Positions 33,596-43,697 of a stretch of DNA of 64,000 bases are shown here, in pieces. The stretch spans positions 992,001-1,056,000 of the forward strand of contig NZ_CP049263.1 of the NCBI RefSeq assembly GCF_003048615.2, read 5' to 3'. The notes beneath the pieces were generated by a model that was not told where the DNA came from, ran no database searches, and saw nothing but the letters and a program-made list of their open reading frames with translations. Made by a program: the position numbers and the translations under genes. The stretch's first letter is position 1, and each line of letters begins with the position of its first letter. The DNA comes from Campylobacter concisus (GTDB taxonomy: Bacteria > Campylobacterota > Campylobacteria > Campylobacterales > Campylobacteraceae).

Positions 33596-36219
33596 TATTT
33601 TTCTCCAAGAGCTTCTAGCTCTTCGCATACTTTTTTAAATTTAGCCTCAGCGCTCTGCAAAGCCTCTTTGTTCGTATCTATGACCTCTTTTGGTGCGTTT
33701 GCTACGAAATTTTGGTTATTTAGCATGCCTGAGAGTTTAGCTATCTCTTTTTCAAGCTTTGTCTTTTGAGATCTTAGTCTTGTAATGATACCACTCATAT
33801 CAAGCCCTTCAAGTGGGACAAATGCCTCTAAATTTTCGCTCACATCTCTTATTGAATTTTCGATTTTCTCATCTATAAAGCCGATCTCTTCGCATTTTGC
33901 AAGCAGCTTGATATACTCTTTAACCTCGTCAAGATCGATTTTTTCGTTAAATTTAACAAAGGCTTTTGCGATCTTTGAGTTGCCAAGATCGATGGTCGCT
34001 TTTGCACGGCGAATAGCCACGATCGCTTCGATAACTAGCTCAAATTTCTTCTCAACATCTAAATTTCGCTCTTTTACCTCTGGATAGCTCATCACCATTA
34101 TTGATTTTGCATTTTCAAGCTGTGTGCCGCTAAGCTCTTGAAATAGATACTCTGAAAGAAATGGCATGAAAGGATTTAGCAGTTTCATCGCCTCTTTGAA
34201 TATACTTCCAAGCTCTTTTACGCTCGCTTTGTCAGCCTTGCTAAGCTCGATGCCCCAGTCACAAAACTCATCCCAAAGGAATTTATAAAGTGTGTTTGCA
34301 GCGTCGTTAAAGCGGTAGGCGTCGATGTTTTCACGCACCTCTCTCACGCACTCGTTAAAGCGGCTATTCATATAAATGCCAAGCTTTGTTTGAAGTTTGA
34401 TATCCTCTAAATTTGCAAATTTGCTCTCATTTAGCATGAGATATTTGCTCGCGTTATAAAGCTTGTTGGTGAAATTTCTTACCTGCTTCATCTTAGCGTC
34501 GCTTAGCTTGATGTCGCGTCCTTGAACAGCTAAAAGAGTTAGCGTAAAGCGCAAGATATCAGCGCTATACTCATTTATGCTATCAAGTGGGTCGATGACA
34601 TTGCCAAGACTTTTGCTCATCTTTCTGCCAAATTCATCTTTTACAAGCGCGTGCAGGTAGATGTCGTCAAATGGCAGCTTGCCAAGGGCATTTTCACCCT
34701 GAAACATCATCCTGGCAACCCAGAAAAACAAAATATCAAAACCAGTTATAAGAAGGTTATTTGGATAAAATTCAGCCAAGTCGCCTTCAAACCATTTTAC
34801 ATTTTTTAGCTCATTTTCATTGCCCCAGCCAAGCGTGCTAAATGGCCAAAGACCAGAGCTAAACCACGTATCTAGCACGTCTGGGTCTTGGTGGATGTTT
34901 TTACTTTTGCACTTTTTGCACTCGCACGGCTCTCCCTCGTCAGCCCACATATAGCCGCACTCGTCGCAGTAAAATACTGGAATTTGATGTCCCCACCAAA
35001 GCTGGCGTGAGATACACCAGTCTCTTAGCTCTCTCATCCACGCGTTAAAGCTGTTTATCCAGTGCGGCGGGTAAAATTTAGCAAGGCCCTCTGAGACCTT
35101 TTGTATCGCTTCGTCTGCGATCTCTTTTTTGACAAACCACTGCTTTGAGATGTATGGCTCGACGACGTTTTTGCAGCGGTAGCAGTAGCCTACTTGGTTT
35201 TCGTAGTCTTCTATCTTTTCAACATTGCCAAGTTTTTCAAGCTCGGCCACGACGATATCTCTAGCCTCAAGCCTCTCAAGTCCTGCAAATTTATCGCACT
35301 TGTCGTTTAAGATGCCCTTTTCGTCAAACACGGTAATAAACTCAAGGTTGTGTTTTTTGCCAACCTCGTAGTCGTTTTGATCGTGCGCAGGTGTGACCTT
35401 AACAAGGCCTGTTCCAAACTCCATATCAACGTGCTCGTCTGCGATGATCTCGATCTCTCTGTTTATGATAGGTAGCACCACTTTTTTGCCGATTAAATTT
35501 TTATAGCGCTCGTCGTTTGGATTTACCATTACCGCCGTATCACCAAAATATGTTTCAGGTCTGGTGGTCGCAACAACAACAAATTCGCTTGGCTTATCTG
35601 CGAAGTAGTATCTCAAATGATAAAGCTTGCCTTTGTTTTCTTTATGTTCGACCTCGATGTCAGAGAGTGCGCCATCATGCGTACACCAGTTTATCATGTA
35701 GTTTTTCTGGACTATTAGCCCTTTGTCGTATAAATTTACAAAGGCTTTTTTCACAGCTTTTCTTAAACCCTCATCCATAGTAAATCTCTGGCGCGACCAA
35801 GCTGGAGTGATGCCAAGCTTTCGCATCTGATGGACGATCATGCCACCGCTTTTTTCCTTCCACTCCCACACTTTTTCTACAAATTTCTCACGTCCAAGCT
35901 CTTCTTTTTTGATCCCTTGTGCTAAAAGCTGCTTTTCAACGACGTTTTGAGTAGCGATACCAGCGTGGTCAAGTCCTGGCTGCCAAAGTGTCTTGTAGCC
36001 GTCCATCCTCTTATAGCGAGTCATGATATCTTGAAGCGTGAAGGTTAGGGCGTGTCCGATGTGAAGCGAGCCAGTCACGTTTGGAGGTGGCATCATAATG
36101 CAAAATTTACGTCCATCTTTTTGGATATCTTTGTTTGCGTCTATCTCGAAGTATCCGCGTTCTTCCCAAATTTTATAAAATTTATCTTCTATTTCTTTTG
36201 CATTGTAAAATTCTGCCAC
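33595..36219 (-). CDS. valS: valyl-tRNA synthetase
   Basis: An 874-residue class I synthetase. The HIGH motif appears as HIGHALTF ([14 protein letters not shown], residues about 39-52), the editing CP1 domain spans about 190-340 ([15 protein letters not shown]), the KMSKS motif is KMSKSLGN, and a C-terminal coiled-coil arm is present ([19 protein letters not shown]). Zinc-binding cysteines are present near residue 430. The start is GTG after GAGGATACAAAA. Overlapping stop and start with metN make it the first gene of the methionine-uptake operon, as in C. jejuni (recalled). Confidence 0.97.
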   Translation of the reverse strand: MAEFYNAKEIEDKFYKIWEERGYFEIDANKDIQKDGRKFCIMMPPPNVTGSLHIGHALTFTLQDIMTRYKRMDGYKTLWQPGLDHAGIATQNVVEKQLLAQGIKKEELGREKFVEKVWEWKEKSGGMIVHQMRKLGITPAWSRQRFTMDEGLRKAVKKAFVNLYDKGLIVQKNYMINWCTHDGALSDIEVEHKENKGKLYHLRYYFADKPSEFVVVATTRPETYFGDTAVMVNPNDERYKNLIGKKVVLPIINREIEIIADEHVDMEFGTGLVKVTPAHDQNDYEVGKKHNLEFITVFDEKGILNDKCDKFAGLERLEARDIVVAELEKLGNVEKIEDYENQVGYCYRCKNVVEPYISKQWFVKKEIADEAIQKVSEGLAKFYPPHWINSFNAWMRELRDWCISRQLWWGHQIPVFYCDECGYMWADEGEPCECKKCKSKNIHQDPDVLDTWFSSGLWPFSTLGWGNENELKNVKWFEGDLAEFYPNNLLITGFDILFFWVARMMFQGENALGKLPFDDIYLHALVKDEFGRKMSKSLGNVIDPLDSINEYSADILRFTLTLLAVQGRDIKLSDAKMKQVRNFTNKLYNASKYLMLNESKFANLEDIKLQTKLGIYMNSRFNECVREVRENIDAYRFNDAANTLYKFLWDEFCDWGIELSKADKASVKELGSIFKEAMKLLNPFMPFLSEYLFQELSGTQLENAKSIMVMSYPEVKERNLDVEKKFELVIEAIVAIRRAKATIDLGNSKIAKAFVKFNEKIDLDEVKEYIKLLAKCEEIGFIDEKIENSIRDVSENLEAFVPLEGLDMSGIITRLRSQKTKLEKEIAKLSGMLNNQNFVANAPKEVIDTNKEALQSAEAKFKKVCEELEALGEK

Positions 36220-36304
36220 TTTTGTATCCTCTTTCGTTTAAAAAATGCTTAATGTTATCTAAAATTTGTTTAAAAAAATCTTTGCAAAAGTAGGGAAATA
36301 TGGG

Positions 36305-36327
36305 CTTGGGGCGGTTAAACGCCCCGA
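36305..36327 (-). terminator. terminator after the alpha-2-macroglobulin gene
   Basis: On the minus strand GGGGCG and CGCCCC form a six-pair G+C stem around a TTTAAC loop just after the stop at 36339. No strong U-tract follows (AAGCCCATATTT), so termination efficiency is uncertain. Confidence 0.5.
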
Positions 36328-36338
36328 AGTTTAAATGG

Positions 36339-39300
36339 CTATTTGACGTTAAAGCTTCGCTGGGCTAGGTCGTAGTCGTTTTGTCTTTCGTTATACATAT
36401 TTTCAGTTGTGACTGCACCAAGCGAGCATTTACCGCCAAGTCTTACGCGATAAGGTGTGTAAAGTACGGCGTCTTTTTCGTCGCTATTTAGCGTGTAAAA
36501 GCTTAGCACGCGGTCATCTTTTATGCTTTTATACTCAACTTGCAAGCTGTTTTTTAAGCTCTTGCTAAAGTTGCTTAAATTTTCATTTATCGGCTCAAAG
36601 CAGCTACTTACGATCTCGTTTATAACGCCGTTTCTAACCATTGTTTTTGAGTTTATCACTACTTTTGAGTAGATGACGTCATTTACTTTTAGGCTGTCAA
36701 GACCCAGCTCTTTGCCTTTTTCATCGACAAAAACGCGGTAGATGTCAAGCTCTTTTGGCTCGATTTTATGTTTGATCTCAAGTGGCAAGTAAGCGTAGCT
36801 TAAGATAGTTGCATAAAGCTTATTTGAGCCTAGTGGAGTGATGCTAAATTCGCCATTTTTTGTAGTAAATGAGGTGCTTAAAAGACCGTCAAATTCTTTA
36901 CTTTCACCATTGTAGCTAAGCTTAAATTTGTTATTTTTCTCGCCGCTATCTTTGCCAAAGTAGGCGTTTAGCGCTCTTAGCGTAAATGCACGCTCCTGCG
37001 TTGAGCTAAGCTCATTTAAATTTACTATCAAGAAATTTGCAAGGTCGTCTGAGTAGTCGTTTTTCTCAAAGTATTTTGCGTGCAAGTATAGGATAAAGGC
37101 GTTATCTCTTACTTTTGAGCTAAAATCAGATGCATTTTCTTCGCTTGTTTTAGCATTTTTGATATCTTTTAGCGCGACTTTTGCCTCGTCATCTAGTCCG
37201 TTTAGCTTTAGAGCTGCTGCCATTAGATATTTACTTAGTGCTGTTTTATTGTAGGCTTTGTCGTCGTAAATTTTATTTAAGATTGACCTATCAGCCATAT
37301 TTGCACGTGAGCTTACATAAAGGGCGTAAAGTGCCTCAAGGTCGTTGTTTGCGTATTTTAAGAGCGAATTTAGCGCATTTTGTTTGACGCCTTTGCTTAC
37401 CTCATATCCAGCCTCGCTAAGATCAAGTAAAACATCAGTTGCAAAGATACTTGCAAATGCATTTGTCTCGCCTAGATCGCTCCAGTAGCCAAAACTGCCG
37501 TCTGGCTTTTGCATCTTGACTAGCTCATCTATGCCGCTTGCGATAAATCTCTTTTGATCGCTTTTTTCAAGCTCATCTTTTGGTTTTAAATTTAAAAGTG
37601 CAAGCAGTCTTGAGCTCCTTTGCTCCGCGCATCCGTAAGGATACTCTACTAAATTTTTAGAAGCTGCTAAAAGCACGCTTGAGACCGAGCTTGACGCATC
37701 AATGCTCACATCGTGGTAGCCTTTTGGTAGTGAAATTTTACTCTCTTTGTCAAAGACGCTGCTCTTTGCGTAGGTGCTGATCGTATAAGGGCTAACGACG
37801 TCTAGTAAATTTTGAAGCGTTTTTGAGCTATTTTTGTCGCTTATTGTGACATTGTATTCGCCAGCACCTGTTTCAAGGGCTGAAATTTTAAGCACAAATG
37901 CCTTGTTTTCAAACGGCTTTAGGTTAGCATTTTCTTGCGTTTTGATGTTTAAATTTTTACTTGATGCTACATTTATAGTAAGGTTTTTGTCCGTATTTGT
38001 CGTATTTATAAGCCTTAAGTTTGCGCTTAATTCATCACCTTTTAAAAGATAAACTAAAGCACTTGGCTTAATGATCACATCATCTTTTACTTTTATCTCG
38101 CTATTTACGGCGTTCATTGCAGTTGCGTCATTTGCCACAGCATCTACTCTAATGGCGCCGTTAAAGCCATTTGGCGTTTTAAACTCGTATGAAATTTCGC
38201 CTTTGTCGTCTGCTTGAAGGCTCACTAAATTTGCAAAAGTTTTTACATTTTTGCTATCAACTGGGCTTGCGTGCTTTGCCATTTTTGCAGCCACAGCCAT
38301 CGCTGCAGCATCACCGCCAAAGCTTAATGTTTTACCCTCGACCTTGTAGTTTGTAAGCATATTATAGATATCGTAGTCAAAGACGCCATCAGGTAAAATT
38401 TTGTCAAAAAACTTAAGCGGATCGGCTGGTTTTTGCGAAGTGATATCAAGCACGCCAACATCTGTGATAAATAAATTTAGATAAGCTTTTGGCTTTGTTT
38501 TTAGTGAAATTTTGATATTTTCATCGCTCTTTGCCGCTTTTGGCGCTTCTAGGCTAAGCTCTATCTTCCTTGAAGATTTATCGCCGTTTGCATAGACCTT
38601 GCCGTAGGTTCTAAACGGAGTTAGTCCAGCGTCAGTCATGCGGTAGATATTTGCACTCACATAAAGGCCGTTAAAGTCAAAGTCAAGTTTAAATTTAACA
38701 TTTGCCGAGTTGTTTTTGATCTTGACGACCTTGTAGGCTTTGACACCTGCGTCCTCAAGCGTGACAAGCGCGATGCCTTCTTTTATCGCTGAGCTTATAT
38801 CTGCGCTTAGCTCGTCGCCTTTTTTATAGACGCTTTTGTTTAGCTTTATCTGAGACTTGCTAAGCTCTTTTGTAGGGGCTAGGGTTGAGTAGTTGTAGCC
38901 GCTTACATCGATGTCTAAGCTCGTGCTTGCACCACTTACTAAATTTGTAGCAGTGATGACGTATGAGCCACTTTGCGTAAATTTATAGCTAAACTCGCCA
39001 CTATTTTTATAAAAACTATCCACATCTTCAAGCGTTCGTATCCACTTTATATAGCCGTTTGCGTCCCTTTGATACTGCCATGAGACGCGTTTTATATCAA
39101 ATTTTAAATTTGACTTCACTGCCTTTTGGCTTGGCATATCAACGACGACTGTTCTTATCTTTACATCTTCGTTTGGATCTGCAAATGCCGTGCTAGCAGC
39201 GATGCCAACCATATCTTTATAAGGATAGAGCGTAAAGCTTTTTGCGTCACTTACGTTTTTGCCATCATCATTTACGTTGAAATTTATGACGCCTTTTATT

Positions 39301-41462
39301 ATTGAAGGTGCGTTTTTGGTGTTAAAACTAAGATCTATCATCTGGCTTGATTTGCCATCTTTTGAAAGAGTTAGATCATTTTCTATGCTTGGATAAGCAG
39401 CTGCTTTTAGGGTGTCATTTTTAAATTTATACTCTTTAAATTCGCTATTTTTATACTCATCATCAAAGAAGCTAACCTGCATACTGCCAGCTAGGTCGCT
39501 AGCTGCTCCGCCAAAGAGATAGCTGCTTGTCAAATTTACCTTTACTAGCTCGTTTGCAAAGAATTTATCCGCGTCTATGGCTATGTCATTTTTTATCTTG
39601 TTTGGCACGAAGCTCTCGACATAAAATGGCACGCTTGCTATCACCTTGCTAGCGTAGATTATCTGCATGTTAAATCTACCGCTTAGATCGCTTAAAATTT
39701 CTTTTTCAAAATTTATCATGCCGACATCATTTGTATTTTGTGTGATCTGGGCGCTACTTTTGCCTTGTGGATCGATAAATTTGATCTTAACTGGCATATT
39801 TTTAAGCGGGTTAAAGTCTCTATCTCTTAGATAGATAGCCCCTTTTAGGCTCTCGTTTGGTCTTATGATATTTGAGGCAAAATGCGTGTAAGCATCGATG
39901 CTCTCGCTTGGATTTTGGCTGATGAGCTTTGCCTCATTTAGCGCTTCGCCATCTTTTATGATGAGGAAATTCTGCTCCTTGCCAAGTGAGACAACGATCG
40001 ATGAGATCTCTTTGTAGATATCTTTTTTGTTAAATTTAAAGACGCCGACGTCATTTGTCGCGCCAACTGCGATCTCTTCGTTTCTTTTGCCATAAATTTT
40101 TACATTTGCGTTTGGTAGCATTGTGTTTTCGCCAAGGCGGTTTGCAAAGACGAAAATTTCATCCTTGCCAAGCTTTGCATTTATGGCGATGTCGCTTAGA
40201 TAGACGACCTTTGAGACGCTCTTATCCTTGCCATAGTTTAAATTTATCTTATATACGCCATCTCCAGCTCCTGCAAAGTCAAGCTTGATCTTGTTTAGTG
40301 AAATTTCGTTTAACGCACCCTCTAGCTTGTAGTTTTTGCTTGCTACTTTTGAGCTAAAATTGCTTAGATCTTCGCTATTGTCGTTGAAATTTAAAAAGTA
40401 TCTAAAATTTTGATCGCTTAACTTTTCAACGCTCACATTTAGCTCAGGTAAATTTGCACTTCTAATGCCGATCTCGCCCACGCTTGAGATGTAAGGCTCT
40501 TCGTTTGTGAAATTTGCAAATGGAGTGAAGTTACTAGCGACCACCTCGTAGGTTTTGGCCTCTCTTACGACATTTCTATCATCTCCAAAACCCGGTTTTA
40601 TCGTGATCTCGTAGCTATTTTGTGGCTTAAACTCATCGCTTGTGATATCGATGTAATAATCATACTCATCAAGTTCAGAATTTGGCGCGCTATTTTCATC
40701 GTCATTTTTATATGCCACGTCGCTTATGCTAAAGCTTTTTACGCCTTTTATCTTGATAAATTTCTTTAGATTATTATCATCGCTTAGCCACTCTTTTAGA
40801 TAAATTCTAAATGCCAAGATGCCGTTATCAAGGCTTGTTGGATAAATTTTGGCTATCTCAAAGCTCTTTGCTTCAGCGTTTATGCTTGCGCTCTCTTCGC
40901 TTGCTTGCTCACTAAATTTAATCGCGCCATCGCCTGCTAGCTTAGCGCCAAATTTACTCTCAAAATTTTCTCCAAGATCAAAAGTAGGCTCGCTTATATT
41001 TTTATCAAGATCAAGCTCAAAGCTGTTTTGAGAGAGCTGCAAGGCATTAAAGCTTGCACCTTTTACGGCTATTTTTTTTACAAGCTCGTCACTAACTTCG
41101 TCATTAAATTTAAGGACAAATTTGCTATCAGAGAGCTTTTCTATCTTCTCAAGTGCAAATTCTTTCGTCTCAAAGCTAGCGCTGCTGCCATTTTCTAATT
41201 TGCAGTTATACTCGGTGCCTGCGTGCATATCTTTTGTAAAGAGTGTAAGGCTTTGAGCGTTAAATTTCACCGTGCCACTTAGCGCTGGCTCGCACGAGAT
41301 AAGCTTTTTCTCGCTTAGCGTGCCTATGAGATTTTTGCTAACATCATCTTCTAGTCCAAATTCCACGCTTAAAGGTGACTTTACCTCGGCGGTGCCATTT
41401 AGACTTAAAGCATATAAATTTACTGCTCCTAAAAGTGCTAGAAGTAGCGCTTTTTGCTGCAT
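36339..41462 (-). CDS. bacterial alpha-2-macroglobulin (thioester protease trap)
   Basis: A 1707-residue periplasmic protein with a signal peptide (MQQKALLLALLGAVNLYA) lacking a lipobox. An N-terminal series of beta-sandwich (MG) domains is followed by the thioester motif YGCAEQ at about residue 1275 and the helical thioester domain, then the C-terminal receptor-like domain. Bacterial A2Ms trap attacking proteases covalently and are thought to guard the periplasm together with PbpC, which repairs the wall. The gene pairs with pbpC one base upstream, the classical arrangement. The E. coli homologue YfhM is a lipoprotein; this one should be soluble. Confidence 0.9.
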   Translation of the reverse strand: MQQKALLLALLGAVNLYALSLNGTAEVKSPLSVEFGLEDDVSKNLIGTLSEKKLISCEPALSGTVKFNAQSLTLFTKDMHAGTEYNCKLENGSSASFETKEFALEKIEKLSDSKFVLKFNDEVSDELVKKIAVKGASFNALQLSQNSFELDLDKNISEPTFDLGENFESKFGAKLAGDGAIKFSEQASEESASINAEAKSFEIAKIYPTSLDNGILAFRIYLKEWLSDDNNLKKFIKIKGVKSFSISDVAYKNDDENSAPNSELDEYDYYIDITSDEFKPQNSYEITIKPGFGDDRNVVREAKTYEVVASNFTPFANFTNEEPYISSVGEIGIRSANLPELNVSVEKLSDQNFRYFLNFNDNSEDLSNFSSKVASKNYKLEGALNEISLNKIKLDFAGAGDGVYKINLNYGKDKSVSKVVYLSDIAINAKLGKDEIFVFANRLGENTMLPNANVKIYGKRNEEIAVGATNDVGVFKFNKKDIYKEISSIVVSLGKEQNFLIIKDGEALNEAKLISQNPSESIDAYTHFASNIIRPNESLKGAIYLRDRDFNPLKNMPVKIKFIDPQGKSSAQITQNTNDVGMINFEKEILSDLSGRFNMQIIYASKVIASVPFYVESFVPNKIKNDIAIDADKFFANELVKVNLTSSYLFGGAASDLAGSMQVSFFDDEYKNSEFKEYKFKNDTLKAAAYPSIENDLTLSKDGKSSQMIDLSFNTKNAPSIIKGVINFNVNDDGKNVSDAKSFTLYPYKDMVGIAASTAFADPNEDVKIRTVVVDMPSQKAVKSNLKFDIKRVSWQYQRDANGYIKWIRTLEDVDSFYKNSGEFSYKFTQSGSYVITATNLVSGASTSLDIDVSGYNYSTLAPTKELSKSQIKLNKSVYKKGDELSADISSAIKEGIALVTLEDAGVKAYKVVKIKNNSANVKFKLDFDFNGLYVSANIYRMTDAGLTPFRTYGKVYANGDKSSRKIELSLEAPKAAKSDENIKISLKTKPKAYLNLFITDVGVLDITSQKPADPLKFFDKILPDGVFDYDIYNMLTNYKVEGKTLSFGGDAAAMAVAAKMAKHASPVDSKNVKTFANLVSLQADDKGEISYEFKTPNGFNGAIRVDAVANDATAMNAVNSEIKVKDDVIIKPSALVYLLKGDELSANLRLINTTNTDKNLTINVASSKNLNIKTQENANLKPFENKAFVLKISALETGAGEYNVTISDKNSSKTLQNLLDVVSPYTISTYAKSSVFDKESKISLPKGYHDVSIDASSSVSSVLLAASKNLVEYPYGCAEQRSSRLLALLNLKPKDELEKSDQKRFIASGIDELVKMQKPDGSFGYWSDLGETNAFASIFATDVLLDLSEAGYEVSKGVKQNALNSLLKYANNDLEALYALYVSSRANMADRSILNKIYDDKAYNKTALSKYLMAAALKLNGLDDEAKVALKDIKNAKTSEENASDFSSKVRDNAFILYLHAKYFEKNDYSDDLANFLIVNLNELSSTQERAFTLRALNAYFGKDSGEKNNKFKLSYNGESKEFDGLLSTSFTTKNGEFSITPLGSNKLYATILSYAYLPLEIKHKIEPKELDIYRVFVDEKGKELGLDSLKVNDVIYSKVVINSKTMVRNGVINEIVSSCFEPINENLSNFSKSLKNSLQVEYKSIKDDRVLSFYTLNSDEKDAVLYTPYRVRLGGKCSLGAVTTENMYNERQNDYDLAQRSFNVK

Positions 41463-41463
41463 T

Positions 41464-43632
41464 TTATCTCCTTAGTTTTATTGTTATTTCACTTTGATTT
41501 GAGTTTTGATCAAGGCATTTTAAAGTGTGCTCGCCAAGAGTTAGATCTAGCCTTTTTTCACTTGCATTTTCTGTCTTAGAAAAGTTCAAATCATCCACTT
41601 TCAGGTAAATTTCATCACCTAAAAACGCGTAGCATTTTAGCACAATTTGTGTTACATTTTCATCTGTCACGATCTCTTCGCCGTCATACGGATAGGCAAA
41701 AACTGGTTTTTTATCTTTAAAAACTTCAGCACAAGGGCTATTTTTGACCTCGTCTTTGTCTAAAAAGCCATTTTTTATCAAGAACTCAAGCTCTTCGCCT
41801 CTTAAACTCTCGCACTTATCTTGCAGTTTAACTCCAACTATCCTATCATCAAGCGCCGTTTTTTTGCATGTTTCATAACTAAAAGCATCAAGGCAGGTTG
41901 GCACTTTCTCAATGCCCTCTGGCTCGCTCATAAAGCTTAAATTTCTTTTTTGAGCGATAAGTTTAAACATATCAAAAACGATCTTTGAAACGTCATTTAG
42001 CCCAGTTAGTTTGTCAGTTTTTTCGGCGTTAAAGTTGCCCACCCAGACGGCTATTGTGTAGTCCTCATCAACTCCTATGGCGTAAAGATCGCGTGAGTTT
42101 GCACTTGTGCCTGTTTTAAAGGCGATCTTTGGCGTGTTTTGCGCATATTGCCAAGCATTTTTTAGATATGACCTTGAGGCCTCGCTCATCATTTTGGCGG
42201 TTAGATATGCGCTTTGAGGCGAGATGAGGGTTATGTTTTTGTCTTCATTTTTGTAGTTTTTGCCCGCAAACTCAAGTGGCCTATAAACCCCGCCATTTGC
42301 GTATATCGTATAAAGATGCGCAAGATCAATCAGGCTCATCTCAGCGCTACCTAAAACTATCGAAGAGCCGTAAAATTCCTTGTTTTCATCAACTAAATTT
42401 ACCTTTTCAAGTAGCTCATAAAGCGAGTTATCTTTTAGCTTTAAGTCTAAATTTATAACTGGGATATTGAGGCTAAAATTTAGAGCGTCCTTTGCGCTTA
42501 CAAGCCCCAAAAAGTCGTTACTAAAGTTCTTTGGTACATATTCATTCAGATAAATTTGCGTGTCTATCAGCTGCGAGCTTGGCGTGATAAGCCCGCTATC
42601 AAGCGCTAGCGAGTAGATAAAAGGCTTTAGCGTGCTGCCGGTGTTTCGCTTCATATTTAGGGCTGAGTTTTTGCCGTCGCGTGCGCGCTCATCGTGCGAG
42701 CCTATGAAAGCAACAACGCTCATTTTTTTATTATCAATAACCACGGCTGCGGCATTGTTTGCGTTTTTAGCCTTTAGCGAAAACATCGCATCTTTTAAAA
42801 TTTTAAGCATATCTTTTTGTAAATTTAGATCCAAACTCGCCTTTAAAATTTGGTTTTTAAAAGCGACATTTGCGTAGTCGCTAGCATTTACGACGGCTCT
42901 TATCCTTACATTTTTAAATGGCTCAGCCTGCGCTCTTTTAAAGGCGCTAAGATCGATTAAATTTGCCTTATAAAGCATCTTTATGACCCTGTTTTTTAGC
43001 GCGTTTATGTTTGAGACGCGGTCAAGTCTATTTTTATTTGGATTTTTAGGGATCGTGCTTAAAAGTGCGGCCTGAGCGTAGCTAAGCTCGTTTAGCTCCT
43101 TGCCAAAGTAAAAGAAGCTTGCCGCCTTTGCACCCTCGATATTGCCACCATATGGGGCTAAATTTAGGTATAAATTTAAAATTTCATCCTTGCTAAAGTG
43201 CAGTTCAAGCTGAAATGCTCTAAAAATTTCTCTTATCTTATTTTTATAGCTTCTATCACTTGGCTCAAGCATCCTAGCTACTTGCATCGTGATAGTGCTA
43301 GCGCCTATGCGGTTGTCGCTTCTTAGGTTGTGAAAAAATGCTCTAAAAATGGAGGCAAAATTTACGCCAAAATGGTAGTAAAAGTACCTATCTTCAAAGA
43401 GTACGACGCATTGTTTTAGTGAGTTTGGGAAGCTTTGCTCGTGAAATCTCCAAATTCCGTCGCTACTAAGCTTCATATTTATGATCTCGCCATTTTTATC
43501 AAGCAAAATTTTGGCTTCATCTTTTTTGAGCGCATCTAAATTTAGTGGATAAATTTGATCAAGTATCAAAAAAATAGCGACTAATAGAGCCAAAAATAGG
43601 GCAAGGAATTTTAAAAATTTAAACTTTTTCAT
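41464..43632 (-). CDS. pbpC: penicillin-binding protein 1C
   Basis: A 722-residue bifunctional class A PBP. A membrane anchor (residues about 8-28) is followed by the transglycosylase domain (FEDRYFYYHFGVNFASIFRA, GASTITMQVAR), then the transpeptidase with STLKPF, SLN and KTGTS motifs, and finally the PbpC-specific C-terminal domain (FAYPYDGEEIVTDEN). It inserts and cross-links glycan and is functionally tied to the A2M gene after it. No Shine-Dalgarno sequence precedes the ATG: a -10 box ends seven bases before it, so the mRNA may be leaderless. Confidence 0.92.
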   Translation of the reverse strand: MKKFKFLKFLALFLALLVAIFLILDQIYPLNLDALKKDEAKILLDKNGEIINMKLSSDGIWRFHEQSFPNSLKQCVVLFEDRYFYYHFGVNFASIFRAFFHNLRSDNRIGASTITMQVARMLEPSDRSYKNKIREIFRAFQLELHFSKDEILNLYLNLAPYGGNIEGAKAASFFYFGKELNELSYAQAALLSTIPKNPNKNRLDRVSNINALKNRVIKMLYKANLIDLSAFKRAQAEPFKNVRIRAVVNASDYANVAFKNQILKASLDLNLQKDMLKILKDAMFSLKAKNANNAAAVVIDNKKMSVVAFIGSHDERARDGKNSALNMKRNTGSTLKPFIYSLALDSGLITPSSQLIDTQIYLNEYVPKNFSNDFLGLVSAKDALNFSLNIPVINLDLKLKDNSLYELLEKVNLVDENKEFYGSSIVLGSAEMSLIDLAHLYTIYANGGVYRPLEFAGKNYKNEDKNITLISPQSAYLTAKMMSEASRSYLKNAWQYAQNTPKIAFKTGTSANSRDLYAIGVDEDYTIAVWVGNFNAEKTDKLTGLNDVSKIVFDMFKLIAQKRNLSFMSEPEGIEKVPTCLDAFSYETCKKTALDDRIVGVKLQDKCESLRGEELEFLIKNGFLDKDEVKNSPCAEVFKDKKPVFAYPYDGEEIVTDENVTQIVLKCYAFLGDEIYLKVDDLNFSKTENASEKRLDLTLGEHTLKCLDQNSNQSEITIKLRR

Positions 43633-43639
43633 CGGCGTG

Positions 43640-43671
43640 ATTATAGCTGTTAAAGTTTAAGTAGCTATAAT
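43640..43671. promoter_or_regulatory. divergent palindromic promoters for pbpC and the helicase gene
   Basis: ATTATAGCT (43640-43648) and AGCTATAAT (43663-43671) form a perfect nine-base inverted repeat with a 14-base spacer. Each arm contains a TATAAT -10 box pointing outward, one for pbpC (minus) and one for the helicase gene (plus). The symmetric layout may also be a binding site for a shared regulator. Confidence 0.5.
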
Positions 43672-43697
43672 TAGACCTTTTTAAAAAAGAGGAAACA

